Positions 13,561-24,500 of a stretch of 64,000 nt of DNA are shown here, piece after piece (the first letter of the stretch is position 1; each line of letters begins with the position of its first letter). This DNA is from Daphnia pulex (Eukaryota; Arthropoda; Branchiopoda; Diplostraca; Daphniidae): contig NC_060025.1 in assembly GCF_021134715.1 (NCBI RefSeq), forward strand, positions 4,402,001 through 4,466,000, in the 5' to 3' direction. Under the pieces are notes generated by a model, which was not told the DNA's origin, searched no databases, and saw only the letters and a list, made by a program, of their open reading frames with translations. The translations under genes were made by a program, and so were the position numbers.

Positions 13561-13660
13561 AATCTAACATTCATTAAATAATTTAAACATTCATTTAACA
13601 TTCATTAAATTTTAACATTCATTTAACATTCATTTAACATACATTAAACACTTAAAACGC
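13561..13660. repeat. AT-rich short tandem-like repeat
   Basis: Several imperfect copies of ACATTCATTTA/ACATTCATTAA lie in a row just inside the left end of the transposon. They are subterminal repeats of the kind transposases often bind, though that role is inferred. Confidence 0.6.
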
Positions 13661-14162
13661 CAAAGTAACACTTTGGTAATTCAAATAAAACATAAAAAAT
13701 TAAATGTAAAACTAATCAAACGGTCTATCGACTAACATTCGAAAAAACAATCAATCTTTCGGGTAAGCTATTATTAAATAAACCATGTCTTGGCAAACTG
13801 AACATTATATCTAACATCATTCGCTATCTAACACATTAATTAATCGTGAAAAATAATAAATCATGTTATCAAACATTTTATTTAAAGAAAAATGTAAAGA
13901 AAACGGCTATAGTAAACATATACGTATAAAATGTATAATGAATTCAAGATATATGCCGTATTAAAAGAACCAATACGGCAAAACCCAATGATGTCCATCA
14001 CTATAATCCTATAAACTATGGAACGCCAAATGACCCCCTAAAATTGTAGCACTCGACTAGTGCTATTTATTTTTGAAATCACGGCAGAACGAATGGCTAT
14101 ATATCGATTGTTTGCATTTGCAATGCGTTGATATCGATTCATGATCTTTTCCACGAGAAATA

Positions 14163-14343
14163 GTGGAAAGTATTGCTGTGGAAAGACGAGAGAGGCGGCA
14201 GTGGTCGCTACCTTTCGCTATGACCGATCCATTTCATTCCGCCTCGTCCAGCCGGACCAACACCAGCGACTGGAAAAGTCAGCGGACGCTGTCACCCAGC
14301 CCGGAGTGTTCCGAAGACAAACGTACTCACAGAAATTCAGCTT
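14163..14343 (+). other. Exon-like segment inside the transposon
   Basis: A short open stretch inside the element has a base composition unlike its surroundings. An inner ATG at 14220 opens a frame (MTDPFHSASSSRTNTSDWKS...) with C/G-rich third positions, resembling local coding DNA and not the AT-rich element. It runs for about 40 codons to the left arm of the palindrome. It could be a captured host exon or an unrelated low-complexity frame. I recognise no domain. Confidence 0.25.
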
Positions 14344-14357
14344 TACAGCGCTGGCGA

Positions 14358-15600
14358 CGCGAAAAATAATATTTTCAAATGCTTTGCGCTAGATCTATAA
14401 CGCTATCGAAGCGATCTAGTTTAAGTGATCGTAGCGCAATTTACTTCATTGCATTATTTACGAAACGCGCAAGCGCTTCGTTAATTTAAATAAAATGTTG
14501 CGAAAGGGAAAACGATTTCGGCGATTGGACGAGTAGCGCGCGCCCGTACATGATATTAGCGCTTGTCACGGGTCCGTTCGCTATCTTAGCGCTAATCGTC
14601 GCCCGTCCACTGTTTAGACGGCTCGCTGAGCCCGGCTGAGCCAAAAATGTCAAATTGTTCGCGCTGGATCTAGCGCTATCTAAGCGCGCATTGCGCTAAT
14701 AATTAATTTAAGATAACTTTCGCGCAATGCGCTAAATTTAGCCCAATTAAATTCATCACATATTAATTTACAAACGCGCACTGATGCTTGCTAAAATAAA
14801 TATTTAGCGCTAGATCTAGCGCTTTGTAATCGCGTATGGCGCTAGTGATTTAGAATATGAATTTATAATACGCGGTGTTGCACGCAAACACGGACGGACT
14901 TCATCCAAACGGATCACGAATTTAGGCGTCTAGCTCGACGTCGTTCAAGATGCTCATCGTCTCAATATAAACTTGCCAAATTCGAGTGCAACACCGATTA
15001 TTCTAAAATCTATTCTTATTTATTATATATTATGAGAAGAACGCGAACATGAACTCTTACGCCTTAATTTAAATTTTATGTAATGCGCATTAAGTAGCGC
15101 TAAACATTAAATATTTTAGCGCTTGCGCGTTTCGTAAATTATGTTATAAAAGGAATTGCGCTAAATTTAGCGCAGGTAGTTTATCACAGGTAAATCACTA
15201 GCGCCATACGCGCTTGCAAAGCGCTAGATATATAGCGCAAAATATTTATTTTAGCAAGTTATTTGCGTTTGTAAATTATTTAATGTAAACAGTGGAGGGG
15301 CGCGACGATTAGCGCTTACATAGCGCACGGACTCGCGACAAGCGTTAATATTATGAACGGATGAGCGCTACTCGTCCAGTCGCCACAATCGTTTTCCCTG
15401 TCACAACCGTTTATTTAAATTAACGGAGCGCTTGCGCGTTTCTTAAATAATGCGAAGAATAAAGAAATGTGCTAAATATAGCGCATCGCGCGCAAGTTTA
15501 TCGCAAACACATCGCTAGCGCCACGCGAGCTTAGATAGCGCTAGATCTAGCGCAAAACATTTGAATGAATTATATTTCGCGTATAATGAGCCGCCGAAAA
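14358..15600. repeat. Large imperfect palindrome built on TAGCGCTA
   Basis: Left-arm segments recur in reverse complement on the right. The segment 14456-14625 matches 15285-15470 inverted, with shared blocks such as the cell of ACGATTAGCGCT, the CTCGTCC...TCGCC block and CGCTTGCGCGTTT. The segment 14790-14853 matches 15188-15260 inverted. The outer blocks near 14370-14400 and 15535-15580 also pair. The centre lies near 15020. The motif GCGCTAGATCTAGCGC and variants occur many times, each itself a palindrome. Confidence 0.8.
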
Positions 15601-15765
15601 CAGCGGACGGGCGACAGCTCTAAAATAGCGGACGGGCCAGCGATAAGCGCTGAAAAAACGGGCGGGCTCATCATGTTACTCGTCTGACCCAGTCGCCGCA
15701 GTCAGCCGCAGTCGTTTCCCTTCGCATTAAATTTAAAAAAATTATTTTTGAGCGACGCGCATTCA
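15597..15765. repeat. Third, direct copy of the palindrome-arm unit
   Basis: The block order of GCGGACGGGCGAC, AGCGCT, ACTCGTC, CAGTCGCC, GTTTCCCT and a following A/T run repeats the right-arm unit at 15285-15440 in the same orientation, with diverged sequence. It shows the element's interior grew by unit duplication. Confidence 0.55.
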
Positions 15766-16210
15766 GTAACATTATTTAAGCGCTTGTTAGTTTTTTAATT
15801 ATGTGATTATAAATAAAACGGAATAAAACGCTCAAACATGCGCTTATCGTGTAAGAATCTCCCGTTTGTAGTAGGCTACTGGATACAAACTGGCTATATA
15901 TGGCTGGATATTTCTGGCCGCCAGATGGATCTTAACAAATGGGGGAGGGGGCAAAAAAAAATAGAACTTATGGTTGCAATTTTTTTTAAAATTCAAATAA
16001 TGAATGACAGATAGATGAAAAGTTTAACAACGAACACACTTTAAATTTAACATTTCATTTAATGTCACATTCGGTCACATTTTATTGTAGATTAAAATCG
16101 TCATTGATCTAATATCGGTGTTAGATGCTAAGTTACACCCGGTTACACCGTTACAGCACTCTTGATCATTTTTTTGGATTTGTGTTTCATCTATTACTGT
16201 TTATTAGATG

Positions 16211-16300
16211 GAAGATTCATTTTAGATGACAGGTTTGATTGAAGATTCATGTTAGATTATAGGTTTGATTGAAGATTCATGTTAGATTATAGGTTTGTTG
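16211..16300. repeat. Three 30-bp tandem repeats next to the right TIR
   Basis: Units of the form GAAGATTCATGTTAGATTAT plus AGGTTTGATT sit at 16211, 16241 and 16271. The last unit runs into the right TIR. Copies 2 and 3 are near-identical and copy 1 is slightly diverged. Confidence 0.9.
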
Positions 16301-16325
16301 GTAAAAAGGTACAACGGCACCCCAT
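16294..16325 (-). repeat. Right terminal inverted repeat (32 bp)
   Basis: Exact reverse complement of 13461-13492. It is followed by ACTCTGTC, the second copy of the target duplication (16326-16333). Confidence 0.95.
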
Positions 16326-16663
16326 ACTCTGTCATATCAAACAAATGTGGAAATTGTTTTATTTAAAAAATACAAATTTTATCGCAGCGGAAGTTACAAC
16401 ATGACAAGAAATAATAACATAATTATTTTATCAGTTTCCTAATCCTACCGATCCTATACAAATTTAGTAATTTACTATTACTAAATTCTAAATATAGGAC
16501 TCCAAAAGTGCGAACTATTTTCAAATTCCGATCTGGCATCGTGTGGTCGTCTCTGTCTGCCCAATGTGTCAAGTTAAAAGTTGTTCTGTAAAGTTTATTC
16601 TTCAAAATAGCTGTAGTTTGCAACACTGATTATATTTACATTTGATATTACTTTAAGAGGAAA

Positions 16664-17758
16664 ATGCGACTTTTGCGTAAGATTAAATACATTATTGCAG
16701 CGGGAGCAGCTGGTGGAGTTTTGGCAAGCTATCTCACTGTGAGTGCAGCAGAGGTTGTCCATGAAGAAAAGTACAGGGAAGATCCTTCTTTGTTTTCCCA
16801 GAACAATTCTAGATCAAAATGGGATTTTAACTGGGACAAGTAATTCATCTTTTGAAATCAGTCATATTTTCCAAAATGATCCTTACTTAAAGCATTCTAG
16901 GCAGGAACCACATAATTTGGTGAAACCTTCCAAGTCTGGCACAGTCGATAGTGAAAAAGTAGAGAAGGTAAAGCCAACTGCTACAAGAAATCTTATCTTG
17001 ATTCGTCATGGCCAGTACAACCTTAAGGGAACATGTGATGTGGAACGCTACCTCACCTCATTGGGTAAGAGTCCCTTTGTTTTTGTAAAACCCCAATCCT
17101 AATGTCTTGTACTTCTAGGTATTGAGCAAGCAGATTATACTGGGAAACGTTTAAAGGAGTTGGCTATGCCCTACTCATCTATAGTGCAATCGTCAATGTG
17201 CAGGGCCAGAGAGACAGCCAATGTCATATCTGGTCACTTGCCTAATGTCCCTCTTCACACTTGTGACTTGCTTCAAGAAGGAGCTCCTTTCCCTCCAGAG
17301 CCACCAGTGGGACACTGGAAGCCTGAGATGCATGTAAATTATACATCATTTATTCTGTCAAATGTTTGCTCCGTAATTCAAACTGATCCACCCACTATTA
17401 GCAGTTTTATCGAGATGGAGCGCGTATAGAAGCTGCTTTCCGGAAGTACTTCCACAGAGCCGAAGCTTCTCAAAAAGAAGACAGCTACGAAATTTTGGTT
17501 TGCCATGCCAATGTTATCCGCTTCTTTGTTTGCAGGTCAGAAGAGTCACTCAAAATAGGCTTTTGAGATGTTGATGTTTTCATTCTGAGAATATTTGTGA
17601 TTTTTAGAGCTTTGCAGTTCCCCCCTGAGGCGTGGCTGCGGATGAGTCTTCACAACGCGAGCGTTACGTGGATCGCCATCCGGCCATCGGGACGCGTCGT
17701 GTTACGGGCACTCGGCGATTGCGGCCATCTCCCACCAGCTAAACTAACCACCACGTGA
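16664..17758 (+). CDS. Pgam5: PGAM5, mitochondrial serine/threonine phosphatase
   Basis: Five exons: 16664-16839, 16901-17064, 17119-17333, 17405-17535, 17608-17758. Together they give 278 residues, close to the usual PGAM5 length. The N-terminus has a short hydrophobic anchor ([17 protein letters not shown]) as expected for mitochondrial membrane insertion. The WDFNWD motif at about residues 54-59 matches the WDxNWD oligomerisation motif of the family. The catalytic phosphohistidine motif is LIRHGQY. The second catalytic histidine is in VCHANVIRF, and CRARETA lies between them. PGAM5 dephosphorylates protein serine/threonine in mitochondrial quality control and cell-death signalling. All introns are 54-72 bp with GT-AG ends and the frame closes exactly. 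A transposon ends 338 bp upstream of the ATG. Confidence 0.95.
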
Positions 17759-20153
17759 CGGCGGCGTTCAATAAGATTGATGATGTAACCAAGGACAGTG
17801 CTTTGGAGTAGGATGGGGTAGCGCGCAACATTTGCAAACAGCTTGCTGCCATTTATTCCTGTGACGTCATAAGAAATTTCTGTCCGTCTTCCTCTTTTTT
17901 TTTCTCCCGATTTTTATTTTTTCCTTTAGCAATCGCGATGCATGTGTCGTTATTGTTTGTTCGGAATCAATACAAAGTACGTGATTCTTCATAAACACAA
18001 AAGGCTTGGCCGTGTGGCAGTTTTCGTGCACCAGCTAGTCACAGTCGGGATCCAAATTTATCTTCGACCGTAGCCCATAAATCTCTTTCCAGTCACGCCT
18101 TCGTCTTTCAGAAAACCTGGTTCTCATACGTGCCATGCTTGAGACCACTAATGTGGAAGAAAACTGGCCCAAATCTTTGGTTCGACGTACGTAGTAGTAT
18201 ATAATAAGTTCAGCCCGTGCATTAAAACAGTTGAATTGTTTCAATGAATATTATCGGGTGCTGTAAACGAGCGCCGTTGCGCTCAAAGTGACGGCCGCAA
18301 TAGAGACGGGAAATGAGAAATTGCTTGGTTAGCTGCTGTTCACAATAAGTCTAGCGGAAGGCCAACCGAAAGAAGAAAGCCCCAACTATTTTTATCACTT
18401 TGATGTGCCTTTTGTTTTCTCCCTCCGACGTGAAAAGGCGGGAATCTTTTCCCTTCCAAACGATTTGATGAACGTTCGAAATGAGAAAGTTCCGCAATCA
18501 AGCAAACATGACGACGAGTTCCCCCAACCATTCGATGCAATTAAATCTCTTCACTTTGCTCTTTTCTCTTCCGACTTTTGCTGAAATGGAATTCACGCGA
18601 TTAGTCACGTTGTGGTAGATTCCGCTGCACATCCTCGATTGCACATTCTCATCTGGACGATAACTCGTTGAAATGTAGCAATTCACAAGGCCGGATATTG
18701 CACTTGGGGATATAGACTTTTCAATCGATGGACGTCGTCAAGAAATGACGAGTTAACGACCATGTAATTGTCGACTCAACTTAGAAGGGTTGGACGTGCG
18801 TGGGTATTATGCTTTCCACCTCCGGCTCATCATCATCTGCTTGTACGCGCGAGTGTGAATCTAGAGCGAAACAGTATGTAGTCTATACTCTCGATTCTAT
18901 TTCCGTCACTTGTGTAAACTGTCGGTGGAAAAAAGTAAAAAAAAAAAAAAAAAAAATACAAAATTCTTTTTCTTGTCTTTTGACCGTAAAAGCTTTGGAC
19001 CGTTTCAGTATTCCTGTTGGTAGCACCAGTTGCTGTCTCTGCTGGGCTTACGCCCTCTTTGTATATAGATTGTGTTTTCCCGCCGTGCTATTCACGCTGG
19101 CCTCCCTCGTCTCTATCGCCTACCGAAAAATAACGAAAACAAACAAAAAGGGGAAGAAAAAAAAGGAACAACTCCGGAGAGTTAGGAGCAAACAGCTGCA
19201 ACTCGTTCGTCGCCCTTGGTCTCCCACGGTAGGAAATATCTTCCATGCGTCGAAACCATATACCATAGGTACTTTAATGGCTCGCCTTGAAGCGCTTGAC
19301 GTGCTGAATTTTGAAGTCTCAAGGCACGTCTGACACGTAATACAAATGAACCGCCTGAGCATATAGAAAAAGAATTGTGTTGCCTCTTTTCAAAAATAAT
19401 TCGTCTGATTGGACCAAATCAAATGAAAGGCTATCGCTTAAATCAAAATCGATCAAAAAGTTAAACCAATCCGCTTCTAATCAGCAACTGAAAACAACAA
19501 CTGTTTTCGGAGAAAAAAGGTGTCAATCTGTGAAGATGTAAGTCGTTTGGATAGATATGGAAATCTTGACAAGATTCTGACAGGTGATGCCGAGGGCGAG
19601 AGTAAACATGTCTCGAACGTCTACCATCAGGTCGACCTTTTTTTGAAAAATGAACGTGTTGGTTGTTGCAGTTGGTTGTCAAGAATTAATTAGGAAGTGG
19701 GTCGTGTTGTGAAAGGGTCGGCGGCGGGATGCTGGCGCGCTTTTACAGTTGTTTCCAATGGCACTCGCGAGCTGCTGCTGGTGGAATAAGGGCCTTTTCA
19801 ACGTGCTCCTCCCGGAATCAGTACGGCTTTCGCCGTGCTGCTGTTGCCGTTCTCGGTGATAGAGAAGCCCGACGGACAGCGAGCGGCCTCTTTCTTCTTC
19901 CGTGTGAAAACGGCAATATACGCGGGCTAGAGGAGCTGTTGCTAATTTTAGATGCTTCATCAGCCCCCCTATTGGATGAATGGACGTGCTCTTCTATAGC
20001 TTCTTCCAGGTTGAAGCGGAATCGTAGACGTCCTTCCAGAGGTTCCTCCTCTTCTCCGGTCAGTCGTCTAGTTTCCGTTGGCCCGGCGTCGACTCCTCTG
20101 ACTTGCTCTTCACACTTTTTGTGTCAATCAGACCTTCAAACTCATTTTTCGCC
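17759..20153. other. Intergenic DNA and likely troponin C 5' region
   Basis: No domain-bearing frame was found between PGAM5 and troponin C. A poly-A run lies near 18939-18957. The last few hundred bases before 20154 probably hold the troponin C promoter and 5' untranslated exon; I could not fix a start site. A 143-codon frame ending at 20160 runs through this area but is arginine/serine-rich and has no recognisable family. Confidence 0.5.
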
Positions 20154-21107
20154 ATGGTAACGAATTGTGAAACTGTGCAAAACCTCTTTTTATTCACTTT
20201 GACATGGATTTGTAAATACATTTTTCTTATTTCCGCTACCGCAGGATGATCTTGACAAGGAGCAACTAGCCAGTAAGTTATTTAAAAAATTTAAATCACA
20301 AAGTTGAAAAAAAAATCATTCTGTTGAATATTTATTTAAAGTGCTGCGGAAGGTGTTCGACAGCTTCGATCACAACAAGAAGGGTAGCATTCCTTCCTCC
20401 ATGGTGCGAACGATTTTCATCGTCATGGGACACCGTGTCGACGATCGGATGCTCAGGGCCATCATCGCTGAAGTCGACGCTGACGGTATAATATGAACCG
20501 ATCAAGACTTTTAGAAAACGCAACCTTTAGTTTATTCGTCCTAATAAGAACCAGACATAACAAACAATATAACTGGCGTTATATATATGCGGCGACTAGA
20601 AAAAAGGCTGCGCGTGGACATTGAAGTATTTCAACAATAATTTTTCTATGTGTTAATGTTAGGCTCTGGCGAATTGGAATTCTCCGAGTTTGTGACGCTT
20701 GCTGCGCAATTTCTTGTCGAAGAAGATGCCGAAGAAATGCAAAACGAACTGAAGGAAGCTTTCCGTCTTTACGACAAAGAAGGTATGTATAGAAAAGTTT
20801 CATCGAGTGTTTTATTTGCTTTAATACTTCATTCATCATCTTTTTATGGAAAAACAAATAATAATAACAGGCAACGGATACATCACCACATCTGTTTTGC
20901 GGGAAATTCTTCACGAACTTGATGACAAGCTAACACCCGACGATTTGGACGGAATCATCGCCGAAATTGACGAGGACGGCTCAGGAACCATCGATTTTGA
21001 TGGTAAAACAGAATTACAAGAAATTTTTTTTGAGGTGGTTGATTAATTTTTAATTCTGATTTTTAATTGGAAATTCAGAGTTCATGGAAATGATGACTGG
21101 CGAATAG
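20154..21107 (+). CDS. TpnC: Troponin C, muscle calcium sensor
   Basis: Six coding exons: 20154-20156 (the ATG alone), 20245-20272, 20342-20485, 20663-20782, 20871-21002, 21079-21107. They encode 151 residues beginning [19 protein letters not shown] and ending EFMEMMTGE. The first coding exon containing only the start codon is typical of arthropod muscle troponin C genes. There are four EF-hands. Loop I ([12 protein letters not shown]) lacks the position-12 glutamate and should not bind calcium. Loops II ([12 protein letters not shown]), III ([12 protein letters not shown]) and IV ([12 protein letters not shown]) have acidic ligands at position 1, but loop III has a valine at position 12, so II and IV look strongest. 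The protein confers calcium control on thin filaments with troponin I and T. Confidence 0.95.
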
Positions 21108-21571
21108 ATCGAAAATCTTACATCATTATTAACTCAGCACCCCCATGTGCACCTCCATTGGTTTTATTTCGTTTGCAACCACTCAATTCTTATTTGGTCC
21201 AGGATGTTGAGCCAATACCTCTCTACGCTTTTTAACATTGATTGATTTCCACCGAATTTCTTCAATATTTATGTATACAGTGCAAAGTTGTCAACAAACA
21301 CTGATATATGTATTGTTCACCAAAAAATTGGACTTCTCTTTTGATTTATTTCGCTAAAAATACAAAAATTTCCACTTAACGAGAACTACCATATGCGTGT
21401 TTTCTGTTGAGTTCCAATACACTAATTTGATTAAACGGAGTGAAACCAACAATTTATTCATTTTTTTTTTAAATTTCTGATTAAATGTTCCCTAGTTTGC
21501 TCCATGGTATTTGATTTTGTGAATTAAAGATGATGATGCCTGAAATTAGCAGATTAGCATCCACTCTCGCG

Positions 21572-24500
21572 TTATGAGTTATAGGCTGGATTTTTAAAAG
21601 TTCTCGTAGGGTCGACGTAGAGAGGGTTGTTTTCCTGTTGATAACAAAATCTGGTTAATTGACCGTAACGGTAACTCACTTGATGACTTACTCTGCTCCA
21701 TTTGGCGTTTTCTTTCTCATTAAGAAATCGGGCGTACTCTCTTTTGTCGTATACATAGGTGAAGATGCGATACAAAAGCAAGAGAGCCAAGCCGACCAGA
21801 ACAATGGCGCCAAGTAATCCTATTCAATCACGTTTACAGAAGGCTACGCATCATCGTTTAGTTTTGTAAAATATGTGTGTTTTTACCTAGTCCAATAGCC
21901 AAAACTGGGACAGGATCAGGGCAGACGGGATCTTGTTGAACGCGGACTTGTCTAGCGCCATTGGAATCGTAACCGTAAACAAATTTCACTGTGCACTTTT
22001 GTTCGTTCTCGTAGGAGCAGTCTCTTTCGGACGATTCCTCCACTTTATAAACAATTCAATCAATTCATTCATTCAGAAGTGCTTCCACAAACATATTTGA
22101 TAAATACCTTTGACAGTCTCTTCAACTGTAATGCGGTAAGTGCATTCTCTTTTGCAAGCTTCCTCGTTATTCGCCATATAAGGTCCCGTCTTGAAGACGG
22201 TACATTGGACGCAAGGTGTAAAATCGTCACATCTGCTGGGGCATGTCTAAATCAGAACACGCAACAAAATTCTGACGTTTAAAACATTGTGTAAAAACCA
22301 AACTAAATTAGTGCAGGGCTATTTACCGGACAGTCTTGACAGTATTGCCCTTGCGAATTACCCGAACAAACGCAGCTGCCGCACTTGCAGACACCATTAC
22401 CCGAGCATACATCTCCCCCACCTGTTGTTCCACGGGAAAAATAACAAAAATAATTCGACGAACGTTCTATATTTTTCTTTGATTGATTTACCAATGGGCA
22501 TGCAAGAGTCATCCGTTGTCATACAGTCGCAAGCATTTCCCATCCATCCGTCGTTACCTAATTGAAAAAGTTGAAGAGAAATTAGATTTAATGGCGATTT
22601 AAAGAATGGGGTTCTTCGTACATAAACACTGCCCGCATTTGCATTCGCCTTGACCCGAACAAAGAATTCCATCAGTCCGATCGCATGAAAAATTGTCACA
22701 CTCGCAATATTTTCCGCTGATGACCTATGTTTTGTAAAAAAATCAACAATTGCCCTAGCAATAACACAGTTCAACCGTTCAAGTGTACGTTTACATACCT
22801 CTAACGGGTTGGGACGTTCCTGACAATTGCACGTACCACACAAACTGTAAGTGACAGGAAGAACATTTTCAATTTTGTTTAACCCTAATTTAGGTGATCA
22901 AGTTATCTCGAAATGCATACCACTCGCCACGATTGTTGCACAAAACATCTGTCGTGTTATCCTGCTTACACTGTGAGTCCATATCAGCCATATTGACATT
23001 TGCTGAACACTATTGAAATGATAACAATTGGTTATATTGAGAATAATTTATCAATCTTACTAGACAAAAAAAAACATTGATAGCATTACTTCACAATTAT
23101 TGCCAATGTGTGAGCTATCACATTCACATACGCCGCACTTCAAATTCCCTACGGAATTGCACTCGGGAGCGTTTGCTATGAAACCCTGTAAAATGGGGAA
23201 AATAGTGAGTTAATAAATATCATCATATTAATTTGGTGTACGATGATTAAAATAAAATAAACCACTGAAAAAAAAATCCGATTACAAATTTGTACTTACC
23301 GGATTTCCAGGCTTCTCACAAGGACAATCACAAACGATTTCAAGATGTAACGTGAAAACTTCGTTCACGCCGACTGGTTGGAACTGGATGATTTGATTAC
23401 GGGCAGAAATATTTGTTGGGCATTCTATCGCCTATACACAAAAAATATCAAAATCAGGACAATGAAATCCAAGCACATAAGATAATTGACATATTCCAAT
23501 GCTACCTCAATGCTGACATTGAAGTTGACTACATCTCCGATTTCTAAATGATCGCATTTCCTATTTTCTTGCACCAAAGTCCCCTTGCAAGCTGTGTAGT
23601 AGCGCACCCTCACCGAAGCGCCTGCTGTATCGGTCATCTCAACGGAAGTGGAGATATTCTATTGAATTGCAAAACAAATAATTAAAATTGACTCGTCTGG
23701 TGCACTCAAAACTGAATAAATGTGTGTAGGACTGTACTTTGTAACTGTCTCTAATCAGGTTGACAATATTTTCCGAGTCTGAGCTGAGGATACCAACCGA
23801 GGAACCGGAAATGACCTTTTGAAATTCCCGATAGCTAGGCGCAACTTTATCTGTAACCGCGAAGATAAGATTGATGTCATTTTTCTTTGCCAAATGACTA
23901 ATTTGACCAAGAGACGGATAATCCTGATTTAAAGGTTCTCGGTACGTGTTGTCATTTGGATCAAGATGGCAAAAGCCATCGTTAGGTTTGACAATGCCAC
24001 CTAACTGCAAATAAAATAAAACCAAACGATTTCATCTATGGTACATTGGTACTGTATCCACCCCCTAAATAAGAATTAAGCATGTTATAAATTACTTACT
24101 CTTCCATTTCCAGCGAGATGAGCATGAGCATCGGTTACAAAAACAATCAAACGACGGGATCTTGGACTCCATCCAATTTGGTCGTGGCACACCATAGCCT
24201 GAAGAAGAGCATCAAACCCACCTTCTGGTTCGTCGTAAGTCCACACGATTTTTGTAGAATTTGCGGTTTCCTTTCGTCCGCAAACATGAGCAATCAAGGC
24301 AAAAAGAAAAAAAATATTTAAGCTGTGCTACAAATTAAACTATGTGTCATTTAGTTATTACAGCAAATTTAGTGACATCGTCGGTCATTGACAATTTGTG
24401 TTGAAACGAATAAGTTATAGCGCAGCCTATCGGAGGACCGCCGCAAGATTCAGTAATTCTTAAATGCAAGGAAATAATTTATAATATTTAAAGATGAATC

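Larger units (their letters stand above)
13461..16325. mobile_element. Non-autonomous TIR DNA transposon, 2865 bp
   Basis: The element is bounded by perfect 32-bp terminal inverted repeats beginning ATGGGGTGCCGTTGTACC (13461-13492 and 16294-16325). An 8-bp duplication with one mismatch flanks it. It has no open frame of transposase size, so it is non-autonomous. The left 700 bp is AT-rich with repeated ACATTCATT(T/A)AA units. The centre (about 14360-15760) is a field of palindromes built on TAGCGCTA. The right end carries three 30-bp tandem repeats. Eight-bp target duplications are known for hAT and P superfamilies, so one of these is likely, but the TIR sequence is not one I recognise. The insertion lies between the 3' end of the ABHD15-like gene and the start of PGAM5, 338 bp from the PGAM5 ATG, where it could affect that promoter or the upstream gene's 3' end. 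Confidence 0.85.

Noticed and set aside
14141-14392. 83-codon frame as a transposase remnant
   Set aside because: Too short, with no DDE/D or zinc-finger pattern, so it gives no support for a transposase.
19729-20160. 143-codon plus-strand frame overlapping the start of troponin C
   Set aside because: Arginine/serine-rich with no family resemblance. It runs into the troponin C start codon in another frame and most likely lies in that gene's 5' region.
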